Under the pieces are notes generated by a model. That model saw nothing but the letters and a program-made list of their open reading frames with translations, had not been told where the DNA came from and searched no databases. Below, piece after piece: positions 52,234 to 60,267 of a stretch of DNA of 64,000 nucleotides (the first letter of the stretch is position 1; the number at the start of each line of letters is the position of its first letter). A program made the translations under genes and the position numbers. Source of the DNA: Halofilum ochraceum (GTDB lineage: Bacteria; Pseudomonadota; Gammaproteobacteria; XJ16; Halofilaceae); NCBI RefSeq assembly GCF_001614315.2, contig NZ_LVEG02000005.1, positions 372,001-436,000 of the forward strand, read 5' to 3'.

Positions 52234-52258
52234 ACGGGCGGTCCCACGGGCCGCCCGT
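52234..52258. terminator. Hairpin between convergent DUF4397 and DUF2058 genes
   Basis: ACGGGCGG (52234-52241) pairs perfectly with CCGCCCGT (52251-52258). It sits between two convergent stops and lacks a clear T-tract. Confidence 0.6.
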
Positions 52259-52279
52259 GCCCGCGACAGGCTTCACCGC

Positions 52280-52822
52280 TCACCACATCAGGTCATCCGG
52301 AACCGGAAAGTCCGCGTACGGGTCATCGCCCGAGTCCCCACTCCCACTGTTCAGCACGAGCACCGCCGCCGCATCGATCTCGCGGATCCGTTCCGCCGTC
52401 GCTTTCGACACCAGTTCATAGCGGTCACCGACGGCCACGAGCCCGATCTCGCCCTCGGCGAGACGCCGATGCTGGGCCTTGCTCAGCCACAGTTCCTTGA
52501 TCCGGCTGCCGTACGTGAAGTGATAGGCCACATCGCCTTTCTCGCGCTCGACGCGGTTCGTCTGCGCGATCTGGCGAACGCGCGCGGCGGTCTCCTTCGC
52601 CTGACGCTCTGCCTGGCGCTCCGACTCGAGCCGGCGATCGCGCTCGGCCTTCTCCGCGCGCTCCCGCTTTGCCGACTCGGTTTCCGGCTCGGGCGCGGCG
52701 GCCTCACTGCGCGTCGGCTTGCGGTTACCCTTCTTTTTCTTCTTGCCCTGCCGGGCCTTGCGCACCTGCTTCTCGTTGGCGAGACCCAGCTCCTTGAACT
52801 GGTCTTCCAGGGACTTCGACAT
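52280..52822 (-). CDS. DUF2058 family protein (YaiL-like)
   Basis: A 180-residue protein with the DUF2058 N-terminus MSKSLEDQFKELGLANEKQVRKARQGKKKKKG, a highly charged Glu/Arg helix (about 45-95) and a C-terminal domain with AYHFTYGSRIKELWLSKAQHRRLAEGEIGLVAVGDRYELVSKATAERI. Family members are described as nucleoid- or RNA-associated without firm function. Basic N-terminus and long charged helix fit nucleic-acid contact. It stands alone on the minus strand. Confidence 0.9.
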   Translation of the reverse strand: MSKSLEDQFKELGLANEKQVRKARQGKKKKKGNRKPTRSEAAAPEPETESAKRERAEKAERDRRLESERQAERQAKETAARVRQIAQTNRVEREKGDVAYHFTYGSRIKELWLSKAQHRRLAEGEIGLVAVGDRYELVSKATAERIREIDAAAVLVLNSGSGDSGDDPYADFPVPDDLMW

Positions 52823-52981
52823 GACTCTTCTCGGGATAAGGGACGTGGAAACCGAAGGATAACCGACACACCGGCCCGACCCCAGGAATGCGGCCCGCCA
52901 GGGGAACTCCGCTCAAAACCGTGTAGCGCGACGGGGGAACGACGCTGGACGGACTTCCGAGAGCGCCCCGGCTTCACGGCA

Positions 52982-53626
52982 TCATAAAATCAAAGAGGTG
53001 GCCCCGGAACTCTGTTCCGACGCGGACTTTCTCCCCCGCCGACGACGCCGCTGCATGAGCCGCAGCAACATCCACAGACCCACGGCCACTACAGCGCCCG
53101 CGATTACGCCGTTGAAATCGGCGGCGAACTCGGCGACGGCGGGGAGACTCTCGGCGAACACGTACCCCAGGGCGATATAGAGCCCGACCCAGATCATCTC
53201 CCCGGCCGCGCCCCACACGCTGAAACGAGCCCAGTGCATGCGCCCCGCCCCGCCCGCGAAGTTGACGTACGGCCCGAGCGGACTGACAAGCCAGCGGCTG
53301 AGAAAAACCCCAACCCCGCCCCACTCATCAATAGACGCCCGCGCCCGCGCCAGCAGGAAAGCCCGGCTCCGCCCGGCGGCCGCCCACCGCTCCAGCGGAC
53401 CCGCACAGGACCGACCAATCACGTACCCGGCCTGGTCACCGGCCACGGCGCCGCCATACGCCGACAGGATGGCCGTGGTAAGCACCAGATCCCCGGAGGC
53501 CGCAAAGGCGCCACCCGTGAGCATCATCAGGGAGGCCGGGACCGGAACGGCCAGACAGCTCAGGAAAGTGACGGCAAACAGGGCGGCCCAGCCGTAGTTC
53601 GCGACGATGGCGAAGAGGGCATCCAT
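52982..53626 (-). CDS. DedA-family membrane protein
   Basis: A 214-residue VTT/DedA inner-membrane protein with FLSCLAVPVPASLMMLTGGAFAASG, AGYVIGRSCAGPLERW, and the signature FLSRWLVSPLGPYVNFAGGAGRMHWARFSVWGAAGEMIWVGLYIALGY, where FLSRWLV stands for the usual F-x-x-R-(F/W). DedA proteins help move lipids such as undecaprenyl phosphate across the membrane. The ATG overlaps the upstream gene's TGA by one base. The basic C-terminus is RRRRRGRK. Confidence 0.88.
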   Translation of the reverse strand: MDALFAIVANYGWAALFAVTFLSCLAVPVPASLMMLTGGAFAASGDLVLTTAILSAYGGAVAGDQAGYVIGRSCAGPLERWAAAGRSRAFLLARARASIDEWGGVGVFLSRWLVSPLGPYVNFAGGAGRMHWARFSVWGAAGEMIWVGLYIALGYVFAESLPAVAEFAADFNGVIAGAVVAVGLWMLLRLMQRRRRRGRKSASEQSSGATSLIL

Positions 53627-53976
53627 CAGTCCTGACCGGCCCCCTCCTCACGTGCAGCCTCATCAATGCGCCGCTGGATCTCGGCGAGGGTCAGTTCAGA
53701 GGTCTCTATGATATCGGCCAGCGTGCGACGCTTGGCGTCGCCGGGATCCAGTTCCAGGACCTCACGAACCTCCTCGAGCGACAGGTCATACGAATGCGCC
53801 ACATACCGCGGCGTCATCCAGTCTTCCAGCGACTGCTGACGGTGATCGGGGTCGACCCAGTACACGGTGAACAGCAGGAGCCGCACGGCGAAAAACGCCG
53901 TGACCGCGATAGCCACGACGAACGCCAGAAAGAGTAAGCGGTGTCTTCGCCAGAGCGTACGTGCAGCGGTCAACAT
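53626..53976 (-). CDS. Single-pass membrane protein of unknown function
   Basis: A 116-residue protein with one N-terminal helix (about 15-38) preceded by basic residues, then an acidic soluble part (WMTPRYVAHSYDLSLEEVREVLELDPGDAKRRTLADIIETSELTLAEIQRRIDEA). The soluble part looks like a short helix-turn-helix-like pair of helices. It is coupled to the DedA gene by a TGATG overlap, suggesting an accessory to it. I do not recognise the family. Confidence 0.75.
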   Translation of the reverse strand: MLTAARTLWRRHRLLFLAFVVAIAVTAFFAVRLLLFTVYWVDPDHRQQSLEDWMTPRYVAHSYDLSLEEVREVLELDPGDAKRRTLADIIETSELTLAEIQRRIDEAAREEGAGQD

Positions 53977-54342
53977 AAGAAGGCGATCCCACGTATCGCA
54001 TAGGCCGGATTACGGCGGCGAGCCAGGTGACGACGCCGGGCGGTCATGCTTTCGCGCGGCGGGCCTCCAGTTTCTCACGCACTGCAGACGAAATCGAAGT
54101 ACAGCCAGGAATGCCGGAAACCGCCGATCACCTCATGCCGAATGCCGGAAACCGGATGAGCCGGCGCGATTCCTGGCTCCGGCCTGTTCCGTCAAAAGGC
54201 GATAGCCGCTCGACTACGACCCGGCGGGTCGTCTTGAAGAGTAGATCGAAGGGGAAGAACCGAACGCGACGGCCCTGCTCAGAGCCATGTCAGGCCCGGC
54301 GTCTCCTATTAGAAAGACGCCGGCCTGCACTCCGACCATGAA
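53977..54342. other. Intergenic region with hairpin behind the dioxygenase gene
   Basis: 366 bases upstream of the DedA pair and downstream of the TauD-type gene. An imperfect inverted repeat (54292-54304 with 54315-54326, GGCGTCT/AGACGCC core) lies 16 bases after the dioxygenase stop and may be its terminator, without T-tract. A degenerate GGCCGGATTACGGC piece at 54003 recalls the REP family. No gene is supported. Confidence 0.5.
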
Positions 54343-55356
54343 TCAATTCTGCATCGGAACGCCGTCGTCCCACCGGAAGCCGATCCCGCCGGCCTGCCAG
54401 ACGCCATCTCCAAACGGGCTGGGTGCGCGCAGGTCGCAATAGCGCGGCAATCCATAATACGGAGAGAGTTCTTCCACGCCCCGAACCGTGCTGCGGTGCA
54501 TGATCCGCAAACCCTGTTCCTCCGCGGGCAGATGCGCCTCGGGGGCCGCCCGGTGCGCCACGGCCAGGTTGTCGATGAAAATGCAGTCGTTTTCCTGATA
54601 CTCGTACCCGGTCGCGTAGCCGTTTTCGAGGCCGGCATTGAGGATGTCGTTGTACTCATGGCAGAGCTGCTTGAGCTCTTCCGCATCCAGCAGGCGAAAC
54701 TCGTCCTCTCCCGGCAGCTTCTCGATCACCGCGCCCGTCATGCCCAGATGCAGCCAGATCGACTTCCGACCGGAGACCGGGTGCACATGGACCGCCGGAT
54801 GCACGACCCCGGTGCCCGAGTTGACCGACGAAAGCCGGCTCCAGAACGCCTGGCGCTCGTCGGGCAACGCATCAAAGGCCGCGCCCTGGTGCGCGAAATA
54901 CGTTCCGCCGCCTTTCTCAGGCGGCCGGATGATGTGGTAGCCCGCGTGCGAAAACGTGGTCGTGTTGAAGCTGCCGTCGTTGTGCCACTGCGGCCCCACG
55001 CCGGGAATCCCATGCCGACTGTCGTTCGACAGCCGAAAAATATGCGGATTGCCGCCGGGCGTCGCCGGATGGACGCCATGCGTGCTGTGCAGTTCGCGGC
55101 CGCCCCACCAGCGGCTGACGCGCAGGAAATCGTCGACTTCCAGCTGCTGGTCATTCTTGAACACCAGGAACCCGCGACACGCCATCTCGTGTTCGAGCGC
55201 CTCGACCACCTCCGCCGGCGGGTTTTCTTCAGAGGCCAGGTCGATGCCCTCGACCTGTGCGCCAATCGGCTCCAATGGCGTGATTTTCGCGCCATATTTT
55301 TCGATGGTGGCAACGCGGGCGGGATCTAGCGGCGGCAGTGTCGATGGATTCGTCAT
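54343..55356 (-). CDS. TauD/TfdA-family Fe(II)/2-oxoglutarate dioxygenase
   Basis: A 337-residue non-haem iron oxygenase. The facial-triad His-x-Asp is in PQWHNDGSF, and the distal His is in the AVAHRAAPEAHLPAEEQGLRIMHRSTVRG region with the 2-oxoglutarate-binding Arg. Residues 60-75 (RGFLVFKNDQQLEVDDFL) fit the family N-terminal domain. The substrate is unknown; taurine or aryloxyacetate are not indicated by neighbours. A TetR-like palindrome lies 45 bases upstream of the start. Confidence 0.9.
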   Translation of the reverse strand: MTNPSTLPPLDPARVATIEKYGAKITPLEPIGAQVEGIDLASEENPPAEVVEALEHEMACRGFLVFKNDQQLEVDDFLRVSRWWGGRELHSTHGVHPATPGGNPHIFRLSNDSRHGIPGVGPQWHNDGSFNTTTFSHAGYHIIRPPEKGGGTYFAHQGAAFDALPDERQAFWSRLSSVNSGTGVVHPAVHVHPVSGRKSIWLHLGMTGAVIEKLPGEDEFRLLDAEELKQLCHEYNDILNAGLENGYATGYEYQENDCIFIDNLAVAHRAAPEAHLPAEEQGLRIMHRSTVRGVEELSPYYGLPRYCDLRAPSPFGDGVWQAGGIGFRWDDGVPMQN

Positions 55357-55400
55357 AAATCCGGGGCTCCTGTGGTCGATGTTGATCGGTCACTACTTTT

Positions 55401-55416
55401 TAGACCGATCAGTCTA
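55401..55416. promoter_or_regulatory. TetR-type palindromic operator candidate
   Basis: TAGACCGATCAGTCTA is a 16-bp palindrome with two mismatched positions (TAGAC-N6-GTCTA), a form common at TetR-family operators. It lies 45 bases upstream of the dioxygenase start, in a promoter-like position. No TetR gene is present in the window. Confidence 0.6.
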
Positions 55417-55503
55417 TCATCGAGAGCCGCTAAGGATCGAACTCGGGCCGTATCACGCCTAACGATCGGGCGCAGCCGAGGGAGTCGGACCGGAGTGGCT
55501 TTT

Positions 55504-56676
55504 TCAGGGTCTCGTGGCTTCTTTGGCCCAGCGCAGCGCAAGTCGCGTCATCGGTGGTCCCAGGATTTCGAACACCACGGTCGAAGCCAGCACCACCGGC
55601 AGCAACACCTCGGCGCGCTCCGGGAACCGCTGGGCGGCCACAAGCGCCATACCCACGGCGATGCCCGCCTGGGGTAACAGTGCAGCACCCAACCAGGGCC
55701 CCGTGCCGGTCCGCATGGCGCGCCACCGCGCGCCGGCCGAGGCGCCCAGCAGGCGACCGGCGATCCGGGCCAGAACGTATGCAGCCCCCAGCCACCCCAC
55801 CGCCGGCAGCACTTCCAGTTCCAGCGCCGCACCGGCGAGCAGGAAGAACACCAGCATGAAGGGCCACTGGATGTGCTCGATGGCATGGAACGGTCGGTTG
55901 TGGTGACGGGCCAGGTTGGCCACAACTATGCCCATGACCACTGCGGCAAGCAGGAAAGACACCTCTAACCAGCGAGCCAGCCCCAGGCATAGGAAGACAA
56001 GTCCAAGCGCCTCAGCCAGAGTCGGATCGCCGCGCGCCACGCGACCCGTGGCGAAAGCGGCGGGAATGCCCAGGACCACACCAAGGCCCAGCGCGCCGCC
56101 GATCTCCCACGCCCCATGGATCAGCATGCCCATACCGTCGCCGCCATCCAGAATCGCCACCACGGTCATCAGCAGACTGAACGCGAGCACGCCCCACACG
56201 TCGTCCACGGCCACCACGCCCAGCAGGGTCTCCGTGAACGGCCCCTTGGCGCCACTCTCGAGCACGACATCCGTGGTCGCCGCCGGCGCTCTTGCGGTCG
56301 CCAGGGCGCCCAGCAGCAAAGAGAGACCGAGGTCATCGGAGATAAACCAGGTCACTGCGAACACCGACACGGCGGTAACAACCACCACCGCAAGTGACAA
56401 CGTCAGCACGTCGCCCCCGTGGCGCTTCAGGTTTCGGCCGGTCAGGTGGCCTCCCAACAGGAAGCCCACCATGGTAAGGGCCACCTGGGACACGACGCTG
56501 AACCACTGGGTTCCGGAAGGCAACAGCCACCCCAGCACCGAGGGGCCAAAGACCACGCCGGCAATGATCAATAGCGTCACCCGGGGAAGCGGTGTCCACC
56601 GGCCCAACGATTCCGCGGTCAGGCCCACGAGAAACACGAGGCCCAGGAGGAGAATCATCGAGGTCAAGTCGGTCAT
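55504..56676 (-). CDS. CPA2-family cation:proton antiporter
   Basis: A 390-residue antiporter with about 12 helices. The core motifs are ATARAPAATTDVVLESGAKGPFTETLLGVVAVDDVWGVLAFSLLM (residues about 125-170), which carries the paired acidic residues near VDDVW, and LLPQAGIAVGMALVA near 335. The length covers the membrane domain only, with no cytosolic TrkA/KefC part. It likely exchanges Na+ or K+ for H+. It lies 14 bases after the lipoprotein gene on the same strand. Confidence 0.9.
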   Translation of the reverse strand: MTDLTSMILLLGLVFLVGLTAESLGRWTPLPRVTLLIIAGVVFGPSVLGWLLPSGTQWFSVVSQVALTMVGFLLGGHLTGRNLKRHGGDVLTLSLAVVVVTAVSVFAVTWFISDDLGLSLLLGALATARAPAATTDVVLESGAKGPFTETLLGVVAVDDVWGVLAFSLLMTVVAILDGGDGMGMLIHGAWEIGGALGLGVVLGIPAAFATGRVARGDPTLAEALGLVFLCLGLARWLEVSFLLAAVVMGIVVANLARHHNRPFHAIEHIQWPFMLVFFLLAGAALELEVLPAVGWLGAAYVLARIAGRLLGASAGARWRAMRTGTGPWLGAALLPQAGIAVGMALVAAQRFPERAEVLLPVVLASTVVFEILGPPMTRLALRWAKEATRP

Positions 56677-56690
56677 GAAGATTCCGGATT

Positions 56691-57257
56691 TCAGTGCCGC
56701 ACGTCCACGACAAGGCGCGGCGGATCGGTCAGCTCATGGATCCGATAACGGTTCGGCGACTCGACGCCCAGAACCCATGTCACGACGGCCTCGAAATCGC
56801 ACGTCAGCTCCAGCTCGGCGACTACTGGCAGGTTTGGCATGCGCTCACGCTCGGTGACCGTCGACCCGCCCTCTTCGGTATGCGCACGCGCAGGGGACAT
56901 CCGCACCTCGAGCCACCCGTCGCCGGCAATCGGTGTGACGTTGCCCGACCCGCACTTCCGCACGGGTCGGTCGATGTACTCGGTGTGATAGCCCGGGATC
57001 CGTTCGTCGAACTCGAACACGACCCGATCGAAGCCCGAGTGGGTGCCGGTACGGACGGCGACAAGCGTTGCGATGGGCGAACCCGGCCGCGGCCGGTCGA
57101 TAATGCCGGCCGTCCACGCCCGATCGCGAGCACCATCCCGTGCGGCTTCGCCCTCCGCCGAGTCGTCACGATCCCGCACCACACCGCTGCATCCGGTTAC
57201 CACGAGAACGACGATCGCGGCGACCGCCGCGGCGCGAGCTTGGATCGTCCGCTGCAT
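56691..57257 (-). CDS. AMIN-like-domain lipoprotein starting in an attC remnant
   Basis: A 188-residue lipoprotein with signal AAAVAAIVVLVVTGC (lipobox Cys near 23) and a beta-rich domain resembling AMIN-like (cell-wall-associated) modules: LVAVRTGTHSGFDRVVFEFDERIPGYHTEYID and PNRYRIHELTDPPRLVVDVRH. The likely ATG (57255-57257, or 57272 for MHNQAMQ) lies within the half attC that ends the cassette array. The coding start therefore derives from, or was captured by, integron sequence. No strong ribosome binding site precedes either start. Confidence 0.7.
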   Translation of the reverse strand: MQRTIQARAAAVAAIVVLVVTGCSGVVRDRDDSAEGEAARDGARDRAWTAGIIDRPRPGSPIATLVAVRTGTHSGFDRVVFEFDERIPGYHTEYIDRPVRKCGSGNVTPIAGDGWLEVRMSPARAHTEEGGSTVTERERMPNLPVVAELELTCDFEAVVTWVLGVESPNRYRIHELTDPPRLVVDVRH

Positions 57258-57270
57258 GGCCTGGTTATGC
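57246..57270 (-). repeat. attC remnant (left half only)
   Basis: On the minus strand GCATAACCAGGC followed by ATGCAGCGGACG reproduces the R''-L'' half of typical attC sites. No GTTRRRY core follows in the next 150 bases, so the right half has been lost. The glyoxalase-like gene's TAA stop is inside GCATAAC, as in the intact cassettes. Confidence 0.7.
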
Positions 57271-57681
57271 ATCCTGATCTTTCGGGCCGACCCAAAAGAA
57301 GGGGTTATGTGCCACCTCCCACAAATAGCCGTCCGGATCGGCAAAATAGCCAGAGTAGCCACCCCAGAACACCTTCCGGGCGGGTTTTATCAGTGTGGCG
57401 CCTACTGAGACCGCCCGCTCCAGAAGCTCGTCAACCGCCGCTTCCGAGTCCACGTAATGCGCCAACGTGAAACCGGCGAACCCCGTGCCACCGGCCGGCA
57501 CACCCGCATCATCTGCCAACGACTCCCGACCGTATAGCCCCAGCCAGCTCCCATTGAGCGTAAAGAATGCCACCTCCGGCGGCGACTCCATTCTGGGCAG
57601 GCCAAGGCCCTGCTCATAGAAGTGAACCGACTGCGCCAGATCCCTCACGCCCAGCGTAATCATGCTGATCCGTGGCTTCAT
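57265..57681 (-). CDS. VOC (glyoxalase/bleomycin-resistance-like) protein, integron cassette gene
   Basis: A 138-residue VOC-fold protein with MITLGVRDLAQSVHFYEQGLGLP, FFTLNGSWLGLYGRESLA and GGYSGYFADPDGYLWEVAHNP, the last carrying the second-half Glu typical of glyoxalase-like proteins. Related proteins range from metal-dependent enzymes to antibiotic-binding proteins; the partner is unknown. AAAGGAGAATGC precedes the ATG. It is the last recognisable gene of the cassette array. The boundary upstream of it shows no proper attC. Confidence 0.9.
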   Translation of the reverse strand: MKPRISMITLGVRDLAQSVHFYEQGLGLPRMESPPEVAFFTLNGSWLGLYGRESLADDAGVPAGGTGFAGFTLAHYVDSEAAVDELLERAVSVGATLIKPARKVFWGGYSGYFADPDGYLWEVAHNPFFWVGPKDQDA

Positions 57682-57784
57682 GCAGCATTCTCCTTTGATG
57701 CATCACGGTCGAGGTCCGCCGCCGCCGAAGGCGGTCGGCTGAACCGAGTCGTCGGGACGCGCTATTCCGCAGTAACGTTCCTCA

Positions 57785-58390
57785 TTAGTCTTCGTCCTGG
57801 CGGAAGAATCGCGATAGCACCAACGCCGCGATCGGGAGCCCGATGCCGTAGCCAAGTATACCGATCCGCTGAAGCGCCATGTCCCCGACGATGGGGCCAA
57901 CGACCCCAATCAGCGACAGGGCACCCGCGACAGCGAGAGACCATCGGGACAAAGCCCGGATGCCGGAACCGACGAAAACAGGGGCGGCGCACAGAAGGGA
58001 CAGCCCCAGAAAGAAATCCCATGCGAGCAACTCGACGGCGTACAGCGTCGATGGCCATTCCAGAACGGCGAAATCGGTCTGGCGCCCGGATGTCAGCGCT
58101 ACGAAGTGGACGGCGCTGATCAGACCCGCCATGACTCCGGCGAAAACCAGGGCCATGGCACCAAATACCCTGCGGTCCCGGCTCGCGGTCTCATAGATCG
58201 ACGCCATGAGGGCAATGATGAGCGGAGCCGACACCAAGGTCAGCGCCTCCATCACGGCGAGGGTCGGATCAACGATCGGGTCGTCGAGACCGGCCCGGAA
58301 AATGCCGAAGCCAGCGACTAGGACGTACGCTGCGCCCACGACGAAAAGGCCGATCGAAGAAATATATCCAACTCTGCTACTCGGACTCAT
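57785..58390 (-). CDS. Multi-helix membrane protein, integron cassette gene
   Basis: A 201-residue protein with about six helices. It has DDPIVDPTLAVMEALTLVSAPLIIALMASIYETASRDRR in the first half and AGALSLIGVVGPIVGDMALQRIGILGYGIGLPIAALVLSRF near the C-terminus. It resembles uncharacterised membrane proteins found in cassettes; I assign no function. Its cassette begins at the attC core at 58413-58419. The sequence after its TAA (57682-57784) is a G/C-rich region without a convincing attC. Confidence 0.75.
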   Translation of the reverse strand: MSPSSRVGYISSIGLFVVGAAYVLVAGFGIFRAGLDDPIVDPTLAVMEALTLVSAPLIIALMASIYETASRDRRVFGAMALVFAGVMAGLISAVHFVALTSGRQTDFAVLEWPSTLYAVELLAWDFFLGLSLLCAAPVFVGSGIRALSRWSLAVAGALSLIGVVGPIVGDMALQRIGILGYGIGLPIAALVLSRFFRQDED

Positions 58391-58412
58391 CCGCAGTCTC
58401 TCGGATGCCGCG

Positions 58413-58485
58413 CCCTAACGTGCGCGTTAAACTGTCCAGACACTACCGCACCGCTTTTCCGGTCCGTTTGAACGCCTGGTTAGCC
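58413..58485 (-). repeat. attC site 5
   Basis: On the minus strand R'' GGCTAAC, then CAGGCGTTCAAA (L''), an imperfect central stem, TTTAACGCGCAC (L') and the R' core GTTAGGG. L'' and L' pair over GCGTT(C)AAA/TTTAACGC with an unpaired base, the attC hallmark. 73 bases. Confidence 0.88.
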
Positions 58486-59091
58486 AATCCCAAAGGTAGC
58501 ACGAAGGTCGCTCGCCCCGTCCGAAAGTAGCAGCCATGCTAGCGCCACCATATTGGCTACGACCGCACTCCAGAAGATGAACTGGAACGGCTGCTTCCTG
58601 GTTTTGTGCCGGAATACGCGCTGCGCGACCAGGGCACCTGGCCACCCACCTATTAGCTCTACAAGATGAAGGCTCGCCTCTGTAGTGCGCCAGCCACCAC
58701 GTTTTGCCGCCGCCTTGTCCAGCGCGTACATGACAAACGACACGACGCTCATCAGAGCGTAAAAGCCAACGACCGCTAAAGGCGCACGCCCGGAAACCAC
58801 CGAGTACAATATTGCGGCAAAGAAAGCCGCCAATATGAAAAGTGCCGGAATCAACCCGCGCGCTCGTACCAGGTCATGCGTTCCCCTTTGCTGGTGCAAA
58901 ACCTTCTCGGCTTTCAGCCTTTTCCGGGCATCGCGGGTCACACTGTAGGTAACCGCGTCATTTGCCATCGGCCGTCGGCCGCGGGGAAACGCGCTAATGT
59001 GCACGAATACCGGCGCACCGCCATTCGACGGCGTGATAAAGCCGAAGCCCTTCGCGTCATTCCAGGAAGTCACTTTACCTTGTTGCCGCAT
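58480..59091 (-). CDS. Cold-shock domain + DUF1294 membrane protein, integron cassette gene
   Basis: A 203-residue fusion with an N-terminal cold-shock domain (1-65, MRQQGKVTSWNDAKGFGFITPS ... VFVHISAFPRGRRP), retaining KGFGFI and VFVHIS RNA-binding motifs. It is joined to a DUF1294 membrane domain (about 85-200) with SFVMYALDKAAAKRGGWRTTEASLHLVELIGGWPGALVAQRVFRHKTRK. Such proteins are common in integron cassettes. The stop is within attC 5. GAAGGA precedes the ATG. The biological role is unknown; RNA binding at the membrane is implied. Confidence 0.92.
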   Translation of the reverse strand: MRQQGKVTSWNDAKGFGFITPSNGGAPVFVHISAFPRGRRPMANDAVTYSVTRDARKRLKAEKVLHQQRGTHDLVRARGLIPALFILAAFFAAILYSVVSGRAPLAVVGFYALMSVVSFVMYALDKAAAKRGGWRTTEASLHLVELIGGWPGALVAQRVFRHKTRKQPFQFIFWSAVVANMVALAWLLLSDGASDLRATFGIG

Positions 59092-59104
59092 CCAATCCTT
59101 CTCT

Positions 59105-59176
59105 GGCTAACGACACCGCTTAGGTTCGCAGGAACCGCCTCGCAGTCCCTGCGTCCGCTGCAGCACATAGTTAGAA
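59105..59176 (-). repeat. attC site 4
   Basis: On the minus strand TTCTAAC (R''), TATGTGCTGCAGCGGACGCAGG, a central loop, CCTAAGCGGTGTC (L' side) and GTTAGCC (R'). 72 bases. The upstream gene's TAA is inside R''. Confidence 0.85.
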
Positions 59177-59614
59177 TCCATACTCGATCAACTTAAAGGC
59201 AAAGAAACCAAGGAGCGCAAGCGCGGCCGCGATGCCGGTCGCAAGGGTTGGCACGAAGAACCATAACCACAGATTTACCCAGCCTGTACCATATTTTTGG
59301 AGTTGATAATGGAACCGCTGTATCGCTTCGGGAGGTGACTGACTACCCACCAACGAGCTCCGCAGCCGACGAAGCTCCATTTGACCGCCAACCATCTTTA
59401 CGAGCTCCCATACGATGAACAGTAGAATAGAGGTTCCGATCAAGAGGCCGGTCGTGGAGAACAAGATCGGCGGAAGATCCGGCTTAAGCTTTGACCATAG
59501 AGTCAGAAAACCCGCGTACCCTACAACCATTATCAGATTCGTATATGAGACCGATTGGGAGTGAAGCGTTGCAATCAGCTCGTGTGCGGCCCGCAGGTTT
59601 TTGTCTTCATCCAT
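59171..59614 (-). CDS. Three-helix membrane protein, integron cassette gene
   Basis: A 147-residue protein with hydrophobic segments at about 23-42, 50-72 and 115-142, an N-terminal acidic helix (MDEDKNLRAAHELIATLHSQS) and a cytosolic loop (GGQMELRRLRSSLVGSQSPPEAIQRFHYQLQKYG). The gene is noticeably richer in A/T than its surroundings, a sign of foreign origin. I recognise no family. A GTG-led extension upstream is possible; the ATG at 59612-59614 has only a weak ribosome binding site. Confidence 0.75.
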   Translation of the reverse strand: MDEDKNLRAAHELIATLHSQSVSYTNLIMVVGYAGFLTLWSKLKPDLPPILFSTTGLLIGTSILLFIVWELVKMVGGQMELRRLRSSLVGSQSPPEAIQRFHYQLQKYGTGWVNLWLWFFVPTLATGIAAALALLGFFAFKLIEYGF

Positions 59615-59717
59615 AGTCGATCCACTTCAATCGGATACGTACATATGCTCACGCAACTTTTCCTGTCCTGATAAGAGCCGCGTGAGCGAACGGTCTTTCT
59701 GTGGAAAGAACCCTCGC

Positions 59718-59777
59718 TCCTAACGTCTACGCTCAGGCGCGCAGCTTTGCTGCGTCGGCTGCAGCGACTTGTTAGCC
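59718..59777 (-). repeat. attC site 3
   Basis: On the minus strand GGCTAAC (R''), AAGTCGCTGCAGCCGACGC, loop, GCGCCTGAGCGTAGAC and GTTAGGA (R', last base off consensus). 60 bases, strongly similar to attC 2. Confidence 0.9.
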
Positions 59778-60254
59778 AATATCGTCCTTTGCTTGTTCCC
59801 ATGCGTACTTGGTGATGGACCGGGCCTTGTCTCGAATAAAGGTCAGTGCCGAAAAGTAATTGTCCGCATCACCGGCGATCGCGGCATTTGTTGCGTCTTC
59901 AAGAGCCTTGCTTATCTCCATATGCTCTTTGTCGTGGGCTGACAGCATCAGGTCAATCTTGTGCCGCAGAAGCGCAAGGCGCTGAATATCTACCTTGCTG
60001 TCCGGGTCGTCTGCGATCGAGTCCTTGTCCTCTTCAACCTGCAACCGATTTGCCCGGGACATCCACTCCGCCAGATGGTCCCGCAAGGAATCCACCCATT
60101 CCTGACGTCGCGTGGACAAGAACTCCGCCCGGACCCGTCTCTCGGTCGCTACCACGGTGGCGCGGCCGGAGAGCCAAGCCCCTACTGCTGAGCCCGCCAC
60201 TACGAGAACGCCCGTGACAAGGGCGCTAACTATCGCGGTAACGGCTGGATCCAT
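59772..60254 (-). CDS. Membrane-anchored helical protein, integron cassette gene
   Basis: A 160-residue protein with an N-terminal transmembrane segment (about 5-30, AIVSALVTGVLVVAGSAVGAWLSG), followed by a long charged helical part (TERRVRAEFLSTRRQEWVDSLRDHLAEWMSRANRL ... RLALLRHKIDLMLSAHDKEHMEISKALEDA). The pattern of a membrane anchor plus coiled-coil-like bundle recurs in uncharacterised phage-defence-type proteins, but no catalytic motif is visible. GAGGAA precedes the ATG. The TAA stop lies in attC 3. Confidence 0.8.
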   Translation of the reverse strand: MDPAVTAIVSALVTGVLVVAGSAVGAWLSGRATVVATERRVRAEFLSTRRQEWVDSLRDHLAEWMSRANRLQVEEDKDSIADDPDSKVDIQRLALLRHKIDLMLSAHDKEHMEISKALEDATNAAIAGDADNYFSALTFIRDKARSITKYAWEQAKDDIG

Positions 60255-60267
60255 AGGGATTCCTCAT

